This document shows, one piece after another, positions 28,413 through 36,514 of a stretch of 64,000 bases of DNA. This stretch comes from Actinomycetes bacterium. Its GTDB lineage: Bacteria > Actinomycetota > Actinomycetes > Nanopelagicales > Nanopelagicaceae. The notes under the pieces are model-generated. The model was not told the DNA's origin, ran no database searches, and worked only from the letters and a program-made list of their open reading frames with translations. The stretch is taken from positions 85,054 to 149,053 of the forward strand of contig JANYCW010000007.1 of the NCBI GenBank assembly GCA_025360085.1, given 5' to 3'. The translations under genes were made by a program, and so were the position numbers. Numbering within the stretch: position 1 is the first letter of the stretch; every line of letters starts with the position of its first letter.

Positions 28413-29505
28413 CTTAGAACTCCCAACGGTTATTACCGCAATTTCTGATGCGCAAACTGAGAGTTTCATCGCCGGGACTTTATTTGCTCAAGGATGGAGC
28501 GTCATTTTTCGAGCGATAGATATTGAATCTTTAGAAAGCTACGTATTTTCAAACTCACAGAAGGCTCAAGGAGCGCTTCTAATTTTCGCACCTGACCTTC
28601 CAGGAATAACACGTGGGAAACTGGATGTTCTCGCCACTTTGGTCAAGCAGATTGTTGGCTTTTCAAATGGGTCTGATAGAGATTGGAATTTAGGAGAGTT
28701 ACATGGCCTACCAACGAGCGCCACTGACTTAGTGAGTTTAGTACGAGGATATGTGCGCGCTCCCATGCTGCGACAGAGCACACAAAGTCAGCGACAAGCT
28801 CGAAGAGCGCATGTGCTTGCGATTGGATCGGCAGGCAGCAACACAGGCTGTACGACTCTGGCGATAAATATCGCCATGGAGATGAGCATCTTAGAGAAGC
28901 AAACCCTTCTCATCGATGCAAATTTTCGTGCTCCATCGATTGCGGCTTTACTTTCCATCAGAAATGTAAGCAGTGATTCAATGTGGCGAGTAATTGCGCC
29001 ATCACTTTCTATGACCGAGATTTCTCAGGAGCAAGCCTCAGAAGTCGATGAGTTTATGGGGCAAGCGACACACTCATTTGATCGAATTGTCATTGACTTA
29101 GGATCCATTTCTGGCCTATCCAACCGCCTCACGGATCGCCGCTGGACATCCACTCTGACGACTTGGAGCTGTGATCAAGCCGATGAACTCATGATTGTCT
29201 CAAGACCGGATCTTTTAGGGCTACATCGTTTGGAACAAGTGAGCGCCCTTATCGAAAAGACCGCAATTCGTAGTGCTGTGAGTTTTACCCTCAACATGCG
29301 CAATCAGGGTCGAAAAGGCGCCGAAGAAGAAGCAAAGTTTCTTGCCTCAACCTCTGGACTCAAACCCTTGTGTGTTCGAGTCATTCCGCGAGATAGCCGA
29401 GTCGTTAATTGTGCCGAACAACAAAAATCTACACTTGTTGAAGTCAACGAGCGCTCTGCATTGCGCAAATCAATAGCAAAAATAGCTAACGAATTAGAGC
29501 GCTAA
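28405..29505 (+). CDS. CpaE/MinD-like ATPase with altered P-loop
   Basis: A 366-residue protein. The N-terminal third (about 1-125) resembles a receiver-like domain as in CpaE; the rest is a ParA/MinD fold with 'LLIDANFRAPSIAALL' and 'FDRIVIDLGSISG'. The P-loop reads 'GSAGSNTGCTTLAINIA', where Cys replaces the Walker A lysine and the deviant lysine is absent too; related actinobacterial proteins often have Arg there. ATP binding or hydrolysis may be lost. It is coupled by overlap to the SAF gene. Confidence 0.75.
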   Translation: MSDLELPTVITAISDAQTESFIAGTLFAQGWSVIFRAIDIESLESYVFSNSQKAQGALLIFAPDLPGITRGKLDVLATLVKQIVGFSNGSDRDWNLGELHGLPTSATDLVSLVRGYVRAPMLRQSTQSQRQARRAHVLAIGSAGSNTGCTTLAINIAMEMSILEKQTLLIDANFRAPSIAALLSIRNVSSDSMWRVIAPSLSMTEISQEQASEVDEFMGQATHSFDRIVIDLGSISGLSNRLTDRRWTSTLTTWSCDQADELMIVSRPDLLGLHRLEQVSALIEKTAIRSAVSFTLNMRNQGRKGAEEEAKFLASTSGLKPLCVRVIPRDSRVVNCAEQQKSTLVEVNERSALRKSIAKIANELER

Positions 29506-29524
29506 CTTCCAATACCATTGGAGT

Positions 29525-29911
29525 ATGCGCGCATATCTACCGATAGCTCATAGCGACTTATTGGCTTTCCTATTCACCGAAAGTTTCAAAGCAGATGTTG
29601 TATTTGCGCCTACTCAAAGTTTCATTGACGCTAATTCAGATTGCGATGAGGAAGAAATCGAATACCTCCTCTCAATACTCGCCGGTCAAGCAGCACTTGA
29701 ACTTCGGTCTTCACAATCTTCTCCGGGCTTAGTTGTGGCCGTTGAACTCAACGATGAACAATGCGGGCAGGGCGGCAAAAATTCAATTGCACTAAATCTG
29801 GCGATCACATGGGACCAAGTACAATGTGCTCTCTTGTCACACGATGGCGATGATGAATTAGTTTGGTTTGCAACTCAAGAGATTTCAGTTGAGATTGATA
29901 AGTGGAAATAG
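29525..29911 (+). CDS. DUF6912-like conserved hypothetical protein
   Basis: A 128-residue cytosolic protein starting 'MRAYLPIAHSDLLAFL' with an acidic middle ('SDCDEEEIEYLLSILAGQAALEL') and 'ELVWFATQEI' near the end. These features fit the actinobacterial DUF6912 family, which is commonly found beside the ParA-like gene. No function is known. The stop codon lies three bases before the PdtaS ATG. Confidence 0.7.
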   Translation: MRAYLPIAHSDLLAFLFTESFKADVVFAPTQSFIDANSDCDEEEIEYLLSILAGQAALELRSSQSSPGLVVAVELNDEQCGQGGKNSIALNLAITWDQVQCALLSHDGDDELVWFATQEISVEIDKWK

Positions 29912-29913
29912 CA

Positions 29914-31383
29914 ATGCCCGAATTCGAAACGCTCATTCATGGTCGTAGTTCCATCACTATCGATCAAGCGCATCGCCTACGAGAACTAGTTGCAGATTGG
30001 CAGTTGCTCTCGGATTTATCTTTCGCAGATCTCATTCTCTGGGTACCTATTAGAAAGGATGTGAAACTGTGGCCAACAGGTCATGTCGCAGTTGCGCATA
30101 TTCGTCCAACCACTGCAGCAACAGTTTTTGCGGGTGATGTCATTGGCGACGAAGTTATGTGGGGAAGCAGGAATCGAATTGATGAGGCGCTTTCAAGTGG
30201 AGAGATCATAAGAAACTCAGAGCCTGAAAAGTTTGGCGAGTTAATGATCAAAGAAGAGGTTATTCCAGTTTTATTTGATAACCAAGTAATCGCGGTTATT
30301 TCACGCCACCGAAACTCGGATTTAATGAGATCACCGGGTTCACTTGAACTTAACTACCGAGAGATAGCGAACTGTATGTGTCGGATGGTGTCAGAAGGTA
30401 CGTTTCCTTACAAGAATACAGGCTCACTTTTTGAGCCAGTTCCGCGCGTTGGAGATGGTTTAATTCGCCTCGATGTCAATGGCGTAATCTCCTTTGCTAG
30501 CCCTAATGCGCGCTCAGCTTTTAGTCGTATGGGATGGAAAAGTGAGATTGAGAATCACACATTAGGGGATATCGCCGAAGCTGTAGTTAAAAACTCACCA
30601 GACGCACATGAGGAAGCGATTGGTACGCGCTTAAATGGCAAAGTTTTACGTCATGTTGAGATTGATAATCAAGGTGCAACCATTGATCTGTTGGTACTTC
30701 CAATGCTTCAAGGTAACAATCGAATTGGTGCAATAGTCTTGCTTCAAAATGTTACCGAACTCCGCCGTCGTGACCGCGAGCTGGTTAATAAAGACACCAC
30801 AATTCGTGAGATTCATCATCGAGTAAAGAATAATCTGCAAACGGTTTCTGCGCTTTTGCGTTTGCAAGCCAGACGCATTGAAGATCCTGGTGCCGCCACC
30901 GCGCTCAATGATGCAGTTCGAAGAATCGCATCGATTGCTTTAGTTCATGAAACTCTTTCCAGCAGCAGTGACAATGCTGTTGCCTTTGACGAAGTTTTAA
31001 CGAGCCTTATTTCCCATGCTTTGGAGCTGAGTCCCCGAATGGGAGAGTTGACCATCGAACGAAAAGGAGAACTTGGCTCGCTAGAATCTCGACTTGCGAC
31101 ACCATTATCCTTGGTAGTTACTGAATTAATGCACAATGCCCTTGAACATGGATTAGCAGAACTAGGATCAACATTAACAATTGGTCTTCAGAGATACAGT
31201 AATGAGTGTGTTGTGACTATTGTTGACGATGGAGTGGGCCTGCCTGATGGGTTTGACTTAGCAACTTCATCAAACTTGGGACTTCAAATTGTTCGAACGC
31301 TTACAGAAAATGAGCTGAATGGAACTTTGGCGTTAACTTCCACACAAACTGGAACAGTAGCCTCGTTGCGTTTTCCACTCTAA
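29914..31383 (+). CDS. pdtaS: Sensor histidine kinase PdtaS
   Basis: A soluble 489-residue kinase: an N-terminal GAF-like domain (about 1-150), a PAS-like middle region, a HisKA_2 phospho-acceptor helix 'EIHHRVKNNLQTVSALLRLQARR' and an ATPase domain with 'ELMHNALEHGL', 'VDDGVGLPDGF' and 'NLGLQIV'. PdtaS pairs with the RNA-binding antiterminator PdtaR, which is not in this window. The track start is a GTG at 29902; the ATG at 29914, just after the preceding stop, is preferred. Synteny with WhiB1 matches Rv3220c-Rv3219. Confidence 0.88.
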   Translation: MPEFETLIHGRSSITIDQAHRLRELVADWQLLSDLSFADLILWVPIRKDVKLWPTGHVAVAHIRPTTAATVFAGDVIGDEVMWGSRNRIDEALSSGEIIRNSEPEKFGELMIKEEVIPVLFDNQVIAVISRHRNSDLMRSPGSLELNYREIANCMCRMVSEGTFPYKNTGSLFEPVPRVGDGLIRLDVNGVISFASPNARSAFSRMGWKSEIENHTLGDIAEAVVKNSPDAHEEAIGTRLNGKVLRHVEIDNQGATIDLLVLPMLQGNNRIGAIVLLQNVTELRRRDRELVNKDTTIREIHHRVKNNLQTVSALLRLQARRIEDPGAATALNDAVRRIASIALVHETLSSSSDNAVAFDEVLTSLISHALELSPRMGELTIERKGELGSLESRLATPLSLVVTELMHNALEHGLAELGSTLTIGLQRYSNECVVTIVDDGVGLPDGFDLATSSNLGLQIVRTLTENELNGTLALTSTQTGTVASLRFPL

Positions 31384-31400
31384 AACTGGGTTCCTGAAAT

Positions 31401-31670
31401 TTAGAAGGAGTTTGATTGCTCTTGAATGCGTGCGCGGTTTCGAGCAGCGCGACGTTTTAGGGCGCGACGTTCATCCTCAGACAAGCCACCCCACACTCCG
31501 GCATCTTGGCCGCTTTCCAGTGCCCATGCCAGACATGGAGCTTTTACGATACATCGGGCGCAGACCTTTTTTGCTTCCTCAATTTGAGAGATTGCTGGTC
31601 CAGTATTTCCGACAGGGAAGAAGAGCTCTGGATCCTCGTCGCGGCAGGCCGAGCGATGTCGCCAATCCAT
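31401..31670 (-). CDS. whiB1: WhiB1-like Fe-S transcription factor
   Basis: An 89-residue protein very close to mycobacterial WhiB1: 'MDWRHRSACRDEDPELFFPVGNTGPA', cluster cysteines in 'CARCIVKAPC', the turn 'GVWGG' and the basic 'SEDERRALKRRAARNRAR'. WhiB1 is an essential nitric-oxide-sensitive 4Fe-4S DNA-binding protein that binds the primary sigma factor. It converges with pdtaS across 17 bases. A perfect 19-bp inverted repeat lies upstream. Confidence 0.95.
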   Translation of the reverse strand: MDWRHRSACRDEDPELFFPVGNTGPAISQIEEAKKVCARCIVKAPCLAWALESGQDAGVWGGLSEDERRALKRRAARNRARIQEQSNSF

Positions 31671-31711
31671 GTGCGTGCCCCCTCTAAGAATTCATCCGTC
31701 TCCGTGGAGGC

Positions 31712-31730
31712 AGATTATTGTCAATAATCT
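31712..31730. promoter_or_regulatory. Perfect 9-1-9 inverted repeat upstream of whiB1
   Basis: AGATTATTGTCAATAATCT: nine bases, one central base, and the exact reverse complement, 42 bases upstream of the whiB1 start. On the minus strand it contains TTGACA, a possible -35 element, though no good -10 follows at 17 bases. It is a plausible operator for a dimeric regulator. It is unlike the palindrome upstream of whiB2. Confidence 0.55.
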
Positions 31731-31841
31731 AGGTACTGCGCGTATATGCCTGCGCAAGAGGTTAATTCTCTCGCCTTCTTGCTCTATTAACAAGGTAATT
31801 ATGAAAAAAATTTCCTATATTTGAAGTGATATGTATCGCGC

Positions 31842-31911
31842 GCGCCCCGAGCAGGAATCAAACCTACTCCTGCGTAAAGCTGTGGCCTATCCTCCTGAGC
31901 CACGCGGGCGC
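31842..31911 (-). other. tRNA-like element lacking a normal anticodon arm (degenerate tRNA or structured leader)
   Basis: Read on the minus strand, 70 bases begin GCGCCCG and end CGGGGCGC (six acceptor pairs). There is a D-arm-like 'GTGGCTCAGGAGGATAG' with GTGGC pairing GCCAC, and a T-arm-like GAGTAGG/CCTGCTC stem around the seven-base loop TTTGATT (usual TTCGATT). The stretch between them (AGCTTTACGC) cannot form a five-pair anticodon stem, and the length is short for a tRNA. The resemblance is strongest to an arginine tRNA. A rival reading is a plus-strand structured leader of msrA, since ATCCTCCTG (31889) and CAGGAGGAT (31911) also pair perfectly. Confidence 0.4.
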
Positions 31912-31978
31912 AGGAGGATGAATATAGAAAGGCCAACAGCGGATGCATATACGTGGCGAAACTGCAAAGATTGACTCT

Positions 31979-32506
31979 ATGAGTTCAATTGCCTATTTCG
32001 CAACTGGTTGTTTTTGGGGGGCCGAGCGTCGTTTTTGGCAGATGCAAGGTGTGATTCAAACGAGTGTTGGTTACATGGGTGGAACAAGGATTAATCCAAC
32101 CTATGAGCAAGTGTGTACCGGCGCTAGCGGGCATGCCGAAATGGTAGAAATCACTTTTGATGAAACTAAAGTTTCATATCAGCGCCTCCTTGAAGAGTTT
32201 TGGACGATGCATGATCCGACTTCACTAAACCGACAAGGTGGAGATATCGGTACACAGTATCGAAGTTCAATCTACACAACCACGTCAGAGCAATACGTTA
32301 CTGCAGTTGAATCGCGAAATATCTATCAAGGCGCACTAACTTCACAAGGTCTCGGTGAAATATCAACTGAGATAATTAGCGCAGGTGGCGTGAATTATTA
32401 TCTAGCCGAGGAGTATCACCAGAAATATTTAGCTAAGAATCCCAATGGATATGATTGTCATTCAAGCACTGGTGTGGCATATCCATTTGAGAAAGCAAAG
32501 GTATGA
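31979..32506 (+). CDS. msrA: Peptide-methionine (S)-S-oxide reductase MsrA
   Basis: About 175 residues with the catalytic motif 'GCFWGAERRFW' near the N-terminus, 'GYMGG', 'GHAEMVEITFD' and 'YHQKYLAKNP'. It reduces methionine-S-sulfoxide in damaged proteins. The track start at 31943 adds 12 unconserved residues; the ATG at 31979 gives the family's usual N-terminus, but neither start has a strong ribosome-binding site. It overlaps msrB by four bases, so both stereoisomers are handled from one transcript. Confidence 0.93.
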   Translation: MSSIAYFATGCFWGAERRFWQMQGVIQTSVGYMGGTRINPTYEQVCTGASGHAEMVEITFDETKVSYQRLLEEFWTMHDPTSLNRQGGDIGTQYRSSIYTTTSEQYVTAVESRNIYQGALTSQGLGEISTEIISAGGVNYYLAEEYHQKYLAKNPNGYDCHSSTGVAYPFEKAKV

Positions 32507-32916
32507 AAGAAAACAATTACCCAGTTAAGCTAGATGAAGTTGAACTAGCAGCCACATTAGATCCGCTCTCATACGATGTGTTGAGAAATGCCGCAACTGA
32601 AAGACCATTTACAGGTGAATACACTGATACCGACAAAGTTGGGGTCTATAAGTGTAAGGCGTGTAACGCAGTCCTCTTTAAAAGTCAGACGAAATTTCAC
32701 TCCGGCTGTGGTTGGCCATCTTTTTATGCACCCAGTTCCGACGATGCCGTTGAGTTAATTGAGGATCGATCACTATTTCCGCGTATTCGCACAGAAGTTC
32801 GGTGTGCCTCTTGTGGATCGCATCTAGGGCATATTTTTAAAGGCGAAGGGTATGACGTTCCGACTGATGAACGCTGGTGCATCAATTCAGTTTCATTAGT
32901 TCTCGAGGATAACTAA
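32503..32916 (+). CDS. msrB: Peptide-methionine (R)-S-oxide reductase MsrB
   Basis: A 137-residue MsrB with zinc cysteines 'CKAC' and 'CASC', 'HSGCGWPSFY', 'GHIFKGEG' and the catalytic 'RWCINSVSL'. It reduces methionine-R-sulfoxide, complementing MsrA. The start ATGA overlaps the msrA stop. It converges with the glycosylase gene with a four-base overlap. Confidence 0.95.
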   Translation: MKENNYPVKLDEVELAATLDPLSYDVLRNAATERPFTGEYTDTDKVGVYKCKACNAVLFKSQTKFHSGCGWPSFYAPSSDDAVELIEDRSLFPRIRTEVRCASCGSHLGHIFKGEGYDVPTDERWCINSVSLVLEDN

Positions 32917-33557
32917 TAATCTAAACCACGTGATTCATGAACGGCTTGATAGCAGTACCAAGCAACAACGCTTCGATGCGGGTGTAGCTTTTCCCCTTCA
33001 AAATCTAGCGATTTTGCCGTGGTTTCCGCGCTGTTTTTGTGGACTATATCCCAGCCACGACGAACCGCTAAATCTCCAGTAGGCCAGATATTAAGACGGC
33101 CTAGTTGAAACATCATAAACATTTCAACCGTCCATCTTCCAATCCCCCATAACGATGTTAGAGCTTCGTAAATCTGCTGGTCATCATGGGTTTCATCGAT
33201 GCGTTCAATGGGAATTCGTTTATCTAATACTGCTTCGGCTAATCCTCTAATTGTCCGAGCTTTAGCTCCAGATACACCGATTTCACGCAATGCCAAATCA
33301 TCACGATTAATTAAAATGCGTGGTGTAATTTTGCCTTTACATAAAACAACTAAGCGACCGTGAATTGTCGCAGCCGCCTTCGTTGCAAGTTGTTGGGATA
33401 TCACCGAACTTACTAGAGATTCAAAATTGGTTTCGCTGGATTTACTTCTGCCAATAGTACACAGAGGTCTACGAGCGATGAGGGGCGCAAACTTCTTATC
33501 TAATTCGCTTATTTCTGCGACAATTCGTCGCATTTTTTGGGCCGAATAAAGAACCAA
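32913..33557 (-). CDS. DNA-3-methyladenine glycosylase (HhH-GPD, AlkA type)
   Basis: A 214-residue helix-hairpin-helix DNA glycosylase. 'SVISQQLATKAA' and the hairpin region 'LTSLWGIGRWTVEMFMMF' are followed by the catalytic aspartate in 'WPTGDLAVRRG'. It removes alkylated purines to start base excision repair. The start is TTG at 33557, just downstream of the DUF4389 stop; an ATG at 33533 is an alternative. It has no AlkA N-terminal domain, like the shorter actinobacterial forms. Confidence 0.86.
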   Translation of the reverse strand: MVLYSAQKMRRIVAEISELDKKFAPLIARRPLCTIGRSKSSETNFESLVSSVISQQLATKAAATIHGRLVVLCKGKITPRILINRDDLALREIGVSGAKARTIRGLAEAVLDKRIPIERIDETHDDQQIYEALTSLWGIGRWTVEMFMMFQLGRLNIWPTGDLAVRRGWDIVHKNSAETTAKSLDFEGEKLHPHRSVVAWYCYQAVHESRGLDY

Positions 33558-33560
33558 TAG

Positions 33561-34157
33561 TTATAGCGAAAAGGAAGGGTACTCATCTGTGACCATGAGA
33601 ATTGCATAGCCAGTAACACGATTCCAATATGCCAATGCGCCCACCACACCCTCTGCACTTGATTCTGGATAAGTACCCGTAAAGAGAATACTAAACCAGG
33701 CAATTAAAGTTAAAAATATTGCGTAAATCGCATAAACAATTCCAACAATATAGAGCGGAATTGCTAATAACCATTTGATGAGCGGTAACCAACGGTTCAG
33801 CATTTTTGCATCAACTTCTGGAAAAATCACGTTAACTATTTCATTCTCTTCTATTGTTGGATAATCATCGGTGAGAAGAAGGAAGTAGGCACTAAGACGT
33901 GTTTGAAGTGAAAGCATAGCTCGATTAAATGTCAGTAGGTATGTTGGGTAAATTTGACGAAACACAAGGGCAAGCACAACGGGCAGAACAAAAAAGCCCA
34001 AAGCAAAGTAGCCCGCACCTGTATTGTTAACGTCAGTGGTGGTGAAGGATCCGACAAAAATCGCCATAGGGATGATAAGAATAATTCGGAAAAAAGCCGA
34101 CATTCGGTCGCGTTCGGTAAGACTTACATCGATTTGGGTCTCAATTTGATTACTCAT
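33561..34157 (-). CDS. DUF4389 family membrane protein
   Basis: About 198 residues with four membrane segments: 'FFRIILIIPMAIFVGSF', 'GYFALGFFVLPVVLALVF', 'LIKWLLAIPLYIVGIVYAIYAIFLTLIAWFSILF' (two close segments). 'DEYP' and 'DDYP' motifs occur, and 'TGTYPE' near the C-terminus, as in DUF4389 proteins. The function is unknown. The ATG at 34157 is preferred over the TTG at 34166 given by the track. The glycosylase follows three bases later. Confidence 0.82.
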   Translation of the reverse strand: MSNQIETQIDVSLTERDRMSAFFRIILIIPMAIFVGSFTTTDVNNTGAGYFALGFFVLPVVLALVFRQIYPTYLLTFNRAMLSLQTRLSAYFLLLTDDYPTIEENEIVNVIFPEVDAKMLNRWLPLIKWLLAIPLYIVGIVYAIYAIFLTLIAWFSILFTGTYPESSAEGVVGALAYWNRVTGYAILMVTDEYPSFSL

Positions 34158-34219
34158 ATGTGCCAATCTACCCTGCGAAGCTGGCTCGAAAGTGACATTG
34201 CCACCGTAATGGCCTATTT

Positions 34220-34254
34220 TTGCACTCCTTGCAGAAGATTTGCAGTTTTTTGCA
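34220..34254 (+). repeat. Four TTGCA direct repeats at helical spacing upstream of the LacI gene
   Basis: TTGCA starts at 34220, 34229, 34240 and 34250, spacings of 9, 11 and 10 bases, so all copies face the same side of the helix. They lie in the gap between the DUF4389 gene and the LacI-type regulator, 28 bases before the preferred start. They could be a cooperative binding site, possibly for autoregulation. Confidence 0.45.
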
Positions 34255-34281
34255 GTAATTCGACATGGTGGAAGGAGTTAT

Positions 34282-35301
34282 GTGGCTGGAATAAAGGAGG
34301 TTGCAGAAGAAGCTGGTGTTTCACCTGCAACCGTCTCGCGCGCACTTCGCGGACTACAGCATGTTAACTCGGCTACAAGGGAAAAAATTATCGCCGCGGC
34401 TACAAAGTTACATTACCCATTAACGCCATCGGGTACTCAAAGTTCTACCCGTAAGACAAATAGCGTGGGCATTGTCGCACCGTATATTTCACGCTGGTAT
34501 TTCTCGCAAGTAATAAATGGCGCTGAACAAGCTCTGCGCGAAGCTGGGCTGGATTTACTTTTGTATAACTTCAGTGCCATGAAGGGTCGCGAGCGATTAT
34601 TTCAACATCAATTATTGAAAGGTCGCGTTGATGCATTGATTGTCATCTCACTTCCACCAACTGAAGAAGAGTTTGATTCAATCCTTGGACTGGGAATACC
34701 AATCGCGCTCGTCGGTATGGAGCACGCACTGTGTGCAAGCGTAAAAATCGATGATGTTGCAGCGGCGCGTACCGCGACACAGCATCTTGTTAATCAAGGA
34801 CATAAAAAAATTGGCCTCATGTCTGGTCGTCCCGACGATCCATTTAACTTCAGCGTTCCTCAGGAAAGGCGCCGAGGTTTTATGCAGGTACTTGCCGAGA
34901 ATTCTCTTGAGTGGCTACCTTCCCGTGAAGTCCATGGAGATTTCACGATGCATACGGCCGTTCGTGCAATGGATGAGTTATTAGCTCGTCCGAATCGACC
35001 AACTGCAATCTTTTGCGAATCTGACGAGATGGCGATGGGTGCATTACAGGCAATGCGTCGACATGGATTGAAGAGCCCTGACGACATCTCTATCGTCGGC
35101 TTTGATGGTCATGAGATGTCTGAATTTTCCGAACTTACCACGATTGAACAGCCCGTGACTTTAATGGGTGAAATGGCCGCTTTGTCGATTATGGAACGTT
35201 TGCGCAAACCCAGCGTTGTGCCTCCCTCGCTTGTCTTACCCACAACGTTAGTTGTGCGAAATACGACAAGGCGTCTGACTCCCGCCGAGCAACTTTTGTA
35301 G
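34282..35301 (+). CDS. LacI family transcriptional regulator
   Basis: About 339 residues with an N-terminal LacI helix-turn-helix ('IKEVAEEAGVSPATVSRALRG') and a periplasmic-binding-protein-like sensor domain ('VGIVAPYISRWYFSQVINGAEQAL', 'ISIVGFDGHEMSE'). The track start at 34240 would add 14 residues not seen in the family; the GTG at 34282 has GGAAGGAG just before it and puts the helix-turn-helix at the N-terminus, so it is chosen. The effector is probably a small sugar-like ligand. It precedes the PLP/FAD gene group, which it may control. Confidence 0.9.
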   Translation: MAGIKEVAEEAGVSPATVSRALRGLQHVNSATREKIIAAATKLHYPLTPSGTQSSTRKTNSVGIVAPYISRWYFSQVINGAEQALREAGLDLLLYNFSAMKGRERLFQHQLLKGRVDALIVISLPPTEEEFDSILGLGIPIALVGMEHALCASVKIDDVAAARTATQHLVNQGHKKIGLMSGRPDDPFNFSVPQERRRGFMQVLAENSLEWLPSREVHGDFTMHTAVRAMDELLARPNRPTAIFCESDEMAMGALQAMRRHGLKSPDDISIVGFDGHEMSEFSELTTIEQPVTLMGEMAALSIMERLRKPSVVPPSLVLPTTLVVRNTTRRLTPAEQLL

Positions 35302-35341
35302 TGGGCTCAGGAAACTAGAAATTCACGGTACTCTCACGCTC

Positions 35342-36514
35342 ATGGCCGACCACGAAGTATTAACCCCAGATTTAGCAGAATTAAAGACTCACCGTTCAGA
35401 AAAATGGAGAGGCTTTGATTCTGATGTTCTTCCGTTACCCGTGGCTGAAATGGATTTCCCAATTGCCGATTCAATTCGAACCGTTCTGCAAGAGATGGTC
35501 ACAGCCTCAGATTTGGGATACTTAGGTTCGGCTCCTGAACTCTCTGCCGGATTTGCCAAGTTTGCACTTGAACGCTGGAACTGGAGTATCGATCAGTCGC
35601 AGGTGCGGATTGCCGCCGATGTTGGTGTCGCCGTTGTCGAGGTTTTGCGCGTTTTCACCAACCCTGGAGAAAAAGTTTTAGTCAACTCTCCGGTGTATCA
35701 GAATTTCTTCAATTGGATCGATGAAGCCAAACTTGAAAGAGTGGATGTCCCATTTACTCTTACTGGAGAAGAAACGGACAATGAAACTCCTTGGCAACTT
35801 GATTTAGATGCCGTAGAGAAAGTTTATGCTTCAGGATTGAAAGTTCACTTGCTCTGCTCTCCGCACAATCCACTCGGGCGGATTTACTCACACGAGGAGC
35901 TCACACGCATTGCCAATATGGCAAAGAAATATGGCGTGCTTGTAATAAGCGATGAGATTCACGCCCCATTGACATTTAATCCTAAAAGTTTCATCCCATT
36001 TCTAACGATTAGTGAGACTGCCCGTGAAGTTGGATTAACCGTGACGTCTGCATCTAAAGGATGGAATATCGCCGGACTAAAATGCGCAATCATCGTCTCG
36101 CAAAATGATCTAATTAATGAAAAACTAAAAAGCCTGCCAATGGCAGTTCATTTTCGGGCCTCAATTTTGGGTGCATTTGCATCAGCGGCGGCTTTCGCCG
36201 ACGGAAACATTTGGCTTGATTCAGTTTTGCGCCAACTAGATCACAATCGATTTATGATTCGTGAACTGCTTAAGGTGAAGTTGCCCAGCGTTAATTATCA
36301 TATGCCTCACAATGGCTACCTTGCTTGGTTGGACTTGAGCTCATTGAATCTAGGAGAAGATCCATCGGCAAAGCTTTTAGAGCGTGGCCGAGTAGCATTT
36401 AACGCCGGTCATCTTTACGGCGCCCAATGTGGTCAATATGTTCGACTTAATTTTGCTACTAGCCCATCTATTATTTCAGAGGCCATAGATCGCATCGCTC
36501 GAACACTGGAATGA
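35342..36514 (+). CDS. MalY/PatB-type PLP enzyme (cystathionine beta-lyase family)
   Basis: A 390-residue class I/II aminotransferase-fold protein with 'CSPHNPLGRIYS', 'ISDEIHAPL' and the PLP-lysine region 'TSASKGWNIAGLKCAI'. These are typical of MalY/PatB C-S lyases, which cleave cystathionine or cysteine conjugates; an aminotransferase role is possible. It overlaps the FAD oxidoreductase gene by four bases. Confidence 0.83.
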   Translation: MADHEVLTPDLAELKTHRSEKWRGFDSDVLPLPVAEMDFPIADSIRTVLQEMVTASDLGYLGSAPELSAGFAKFALERWNWSIDQSQVRIAADVGVAVVEVLRVFTNPGEKVLVNSPVYQNFFNWIDEAKLERVDVPFTLTGEETDNETPWQLDLDAVEKVYASGLKVHLLCSPHNPLGRIYSHEELTRIANMAKKYGVLVISDEIHAPLTFNPKSFIPFLTISETAREVGLTVTSASKGWNIAGLKCAIIVSQNDLINEKLKSLPMAVHFRASILGAFASAAAFADGNIWLDSVLRQLDHNRFMIRELLKVKLPSVNYHMPHNGYLAWLDLSSLNLGEDPSAKLLERGRVAFNAGHLYGAQCGQYVRLNFATSPSIISEAIDRIARTLE

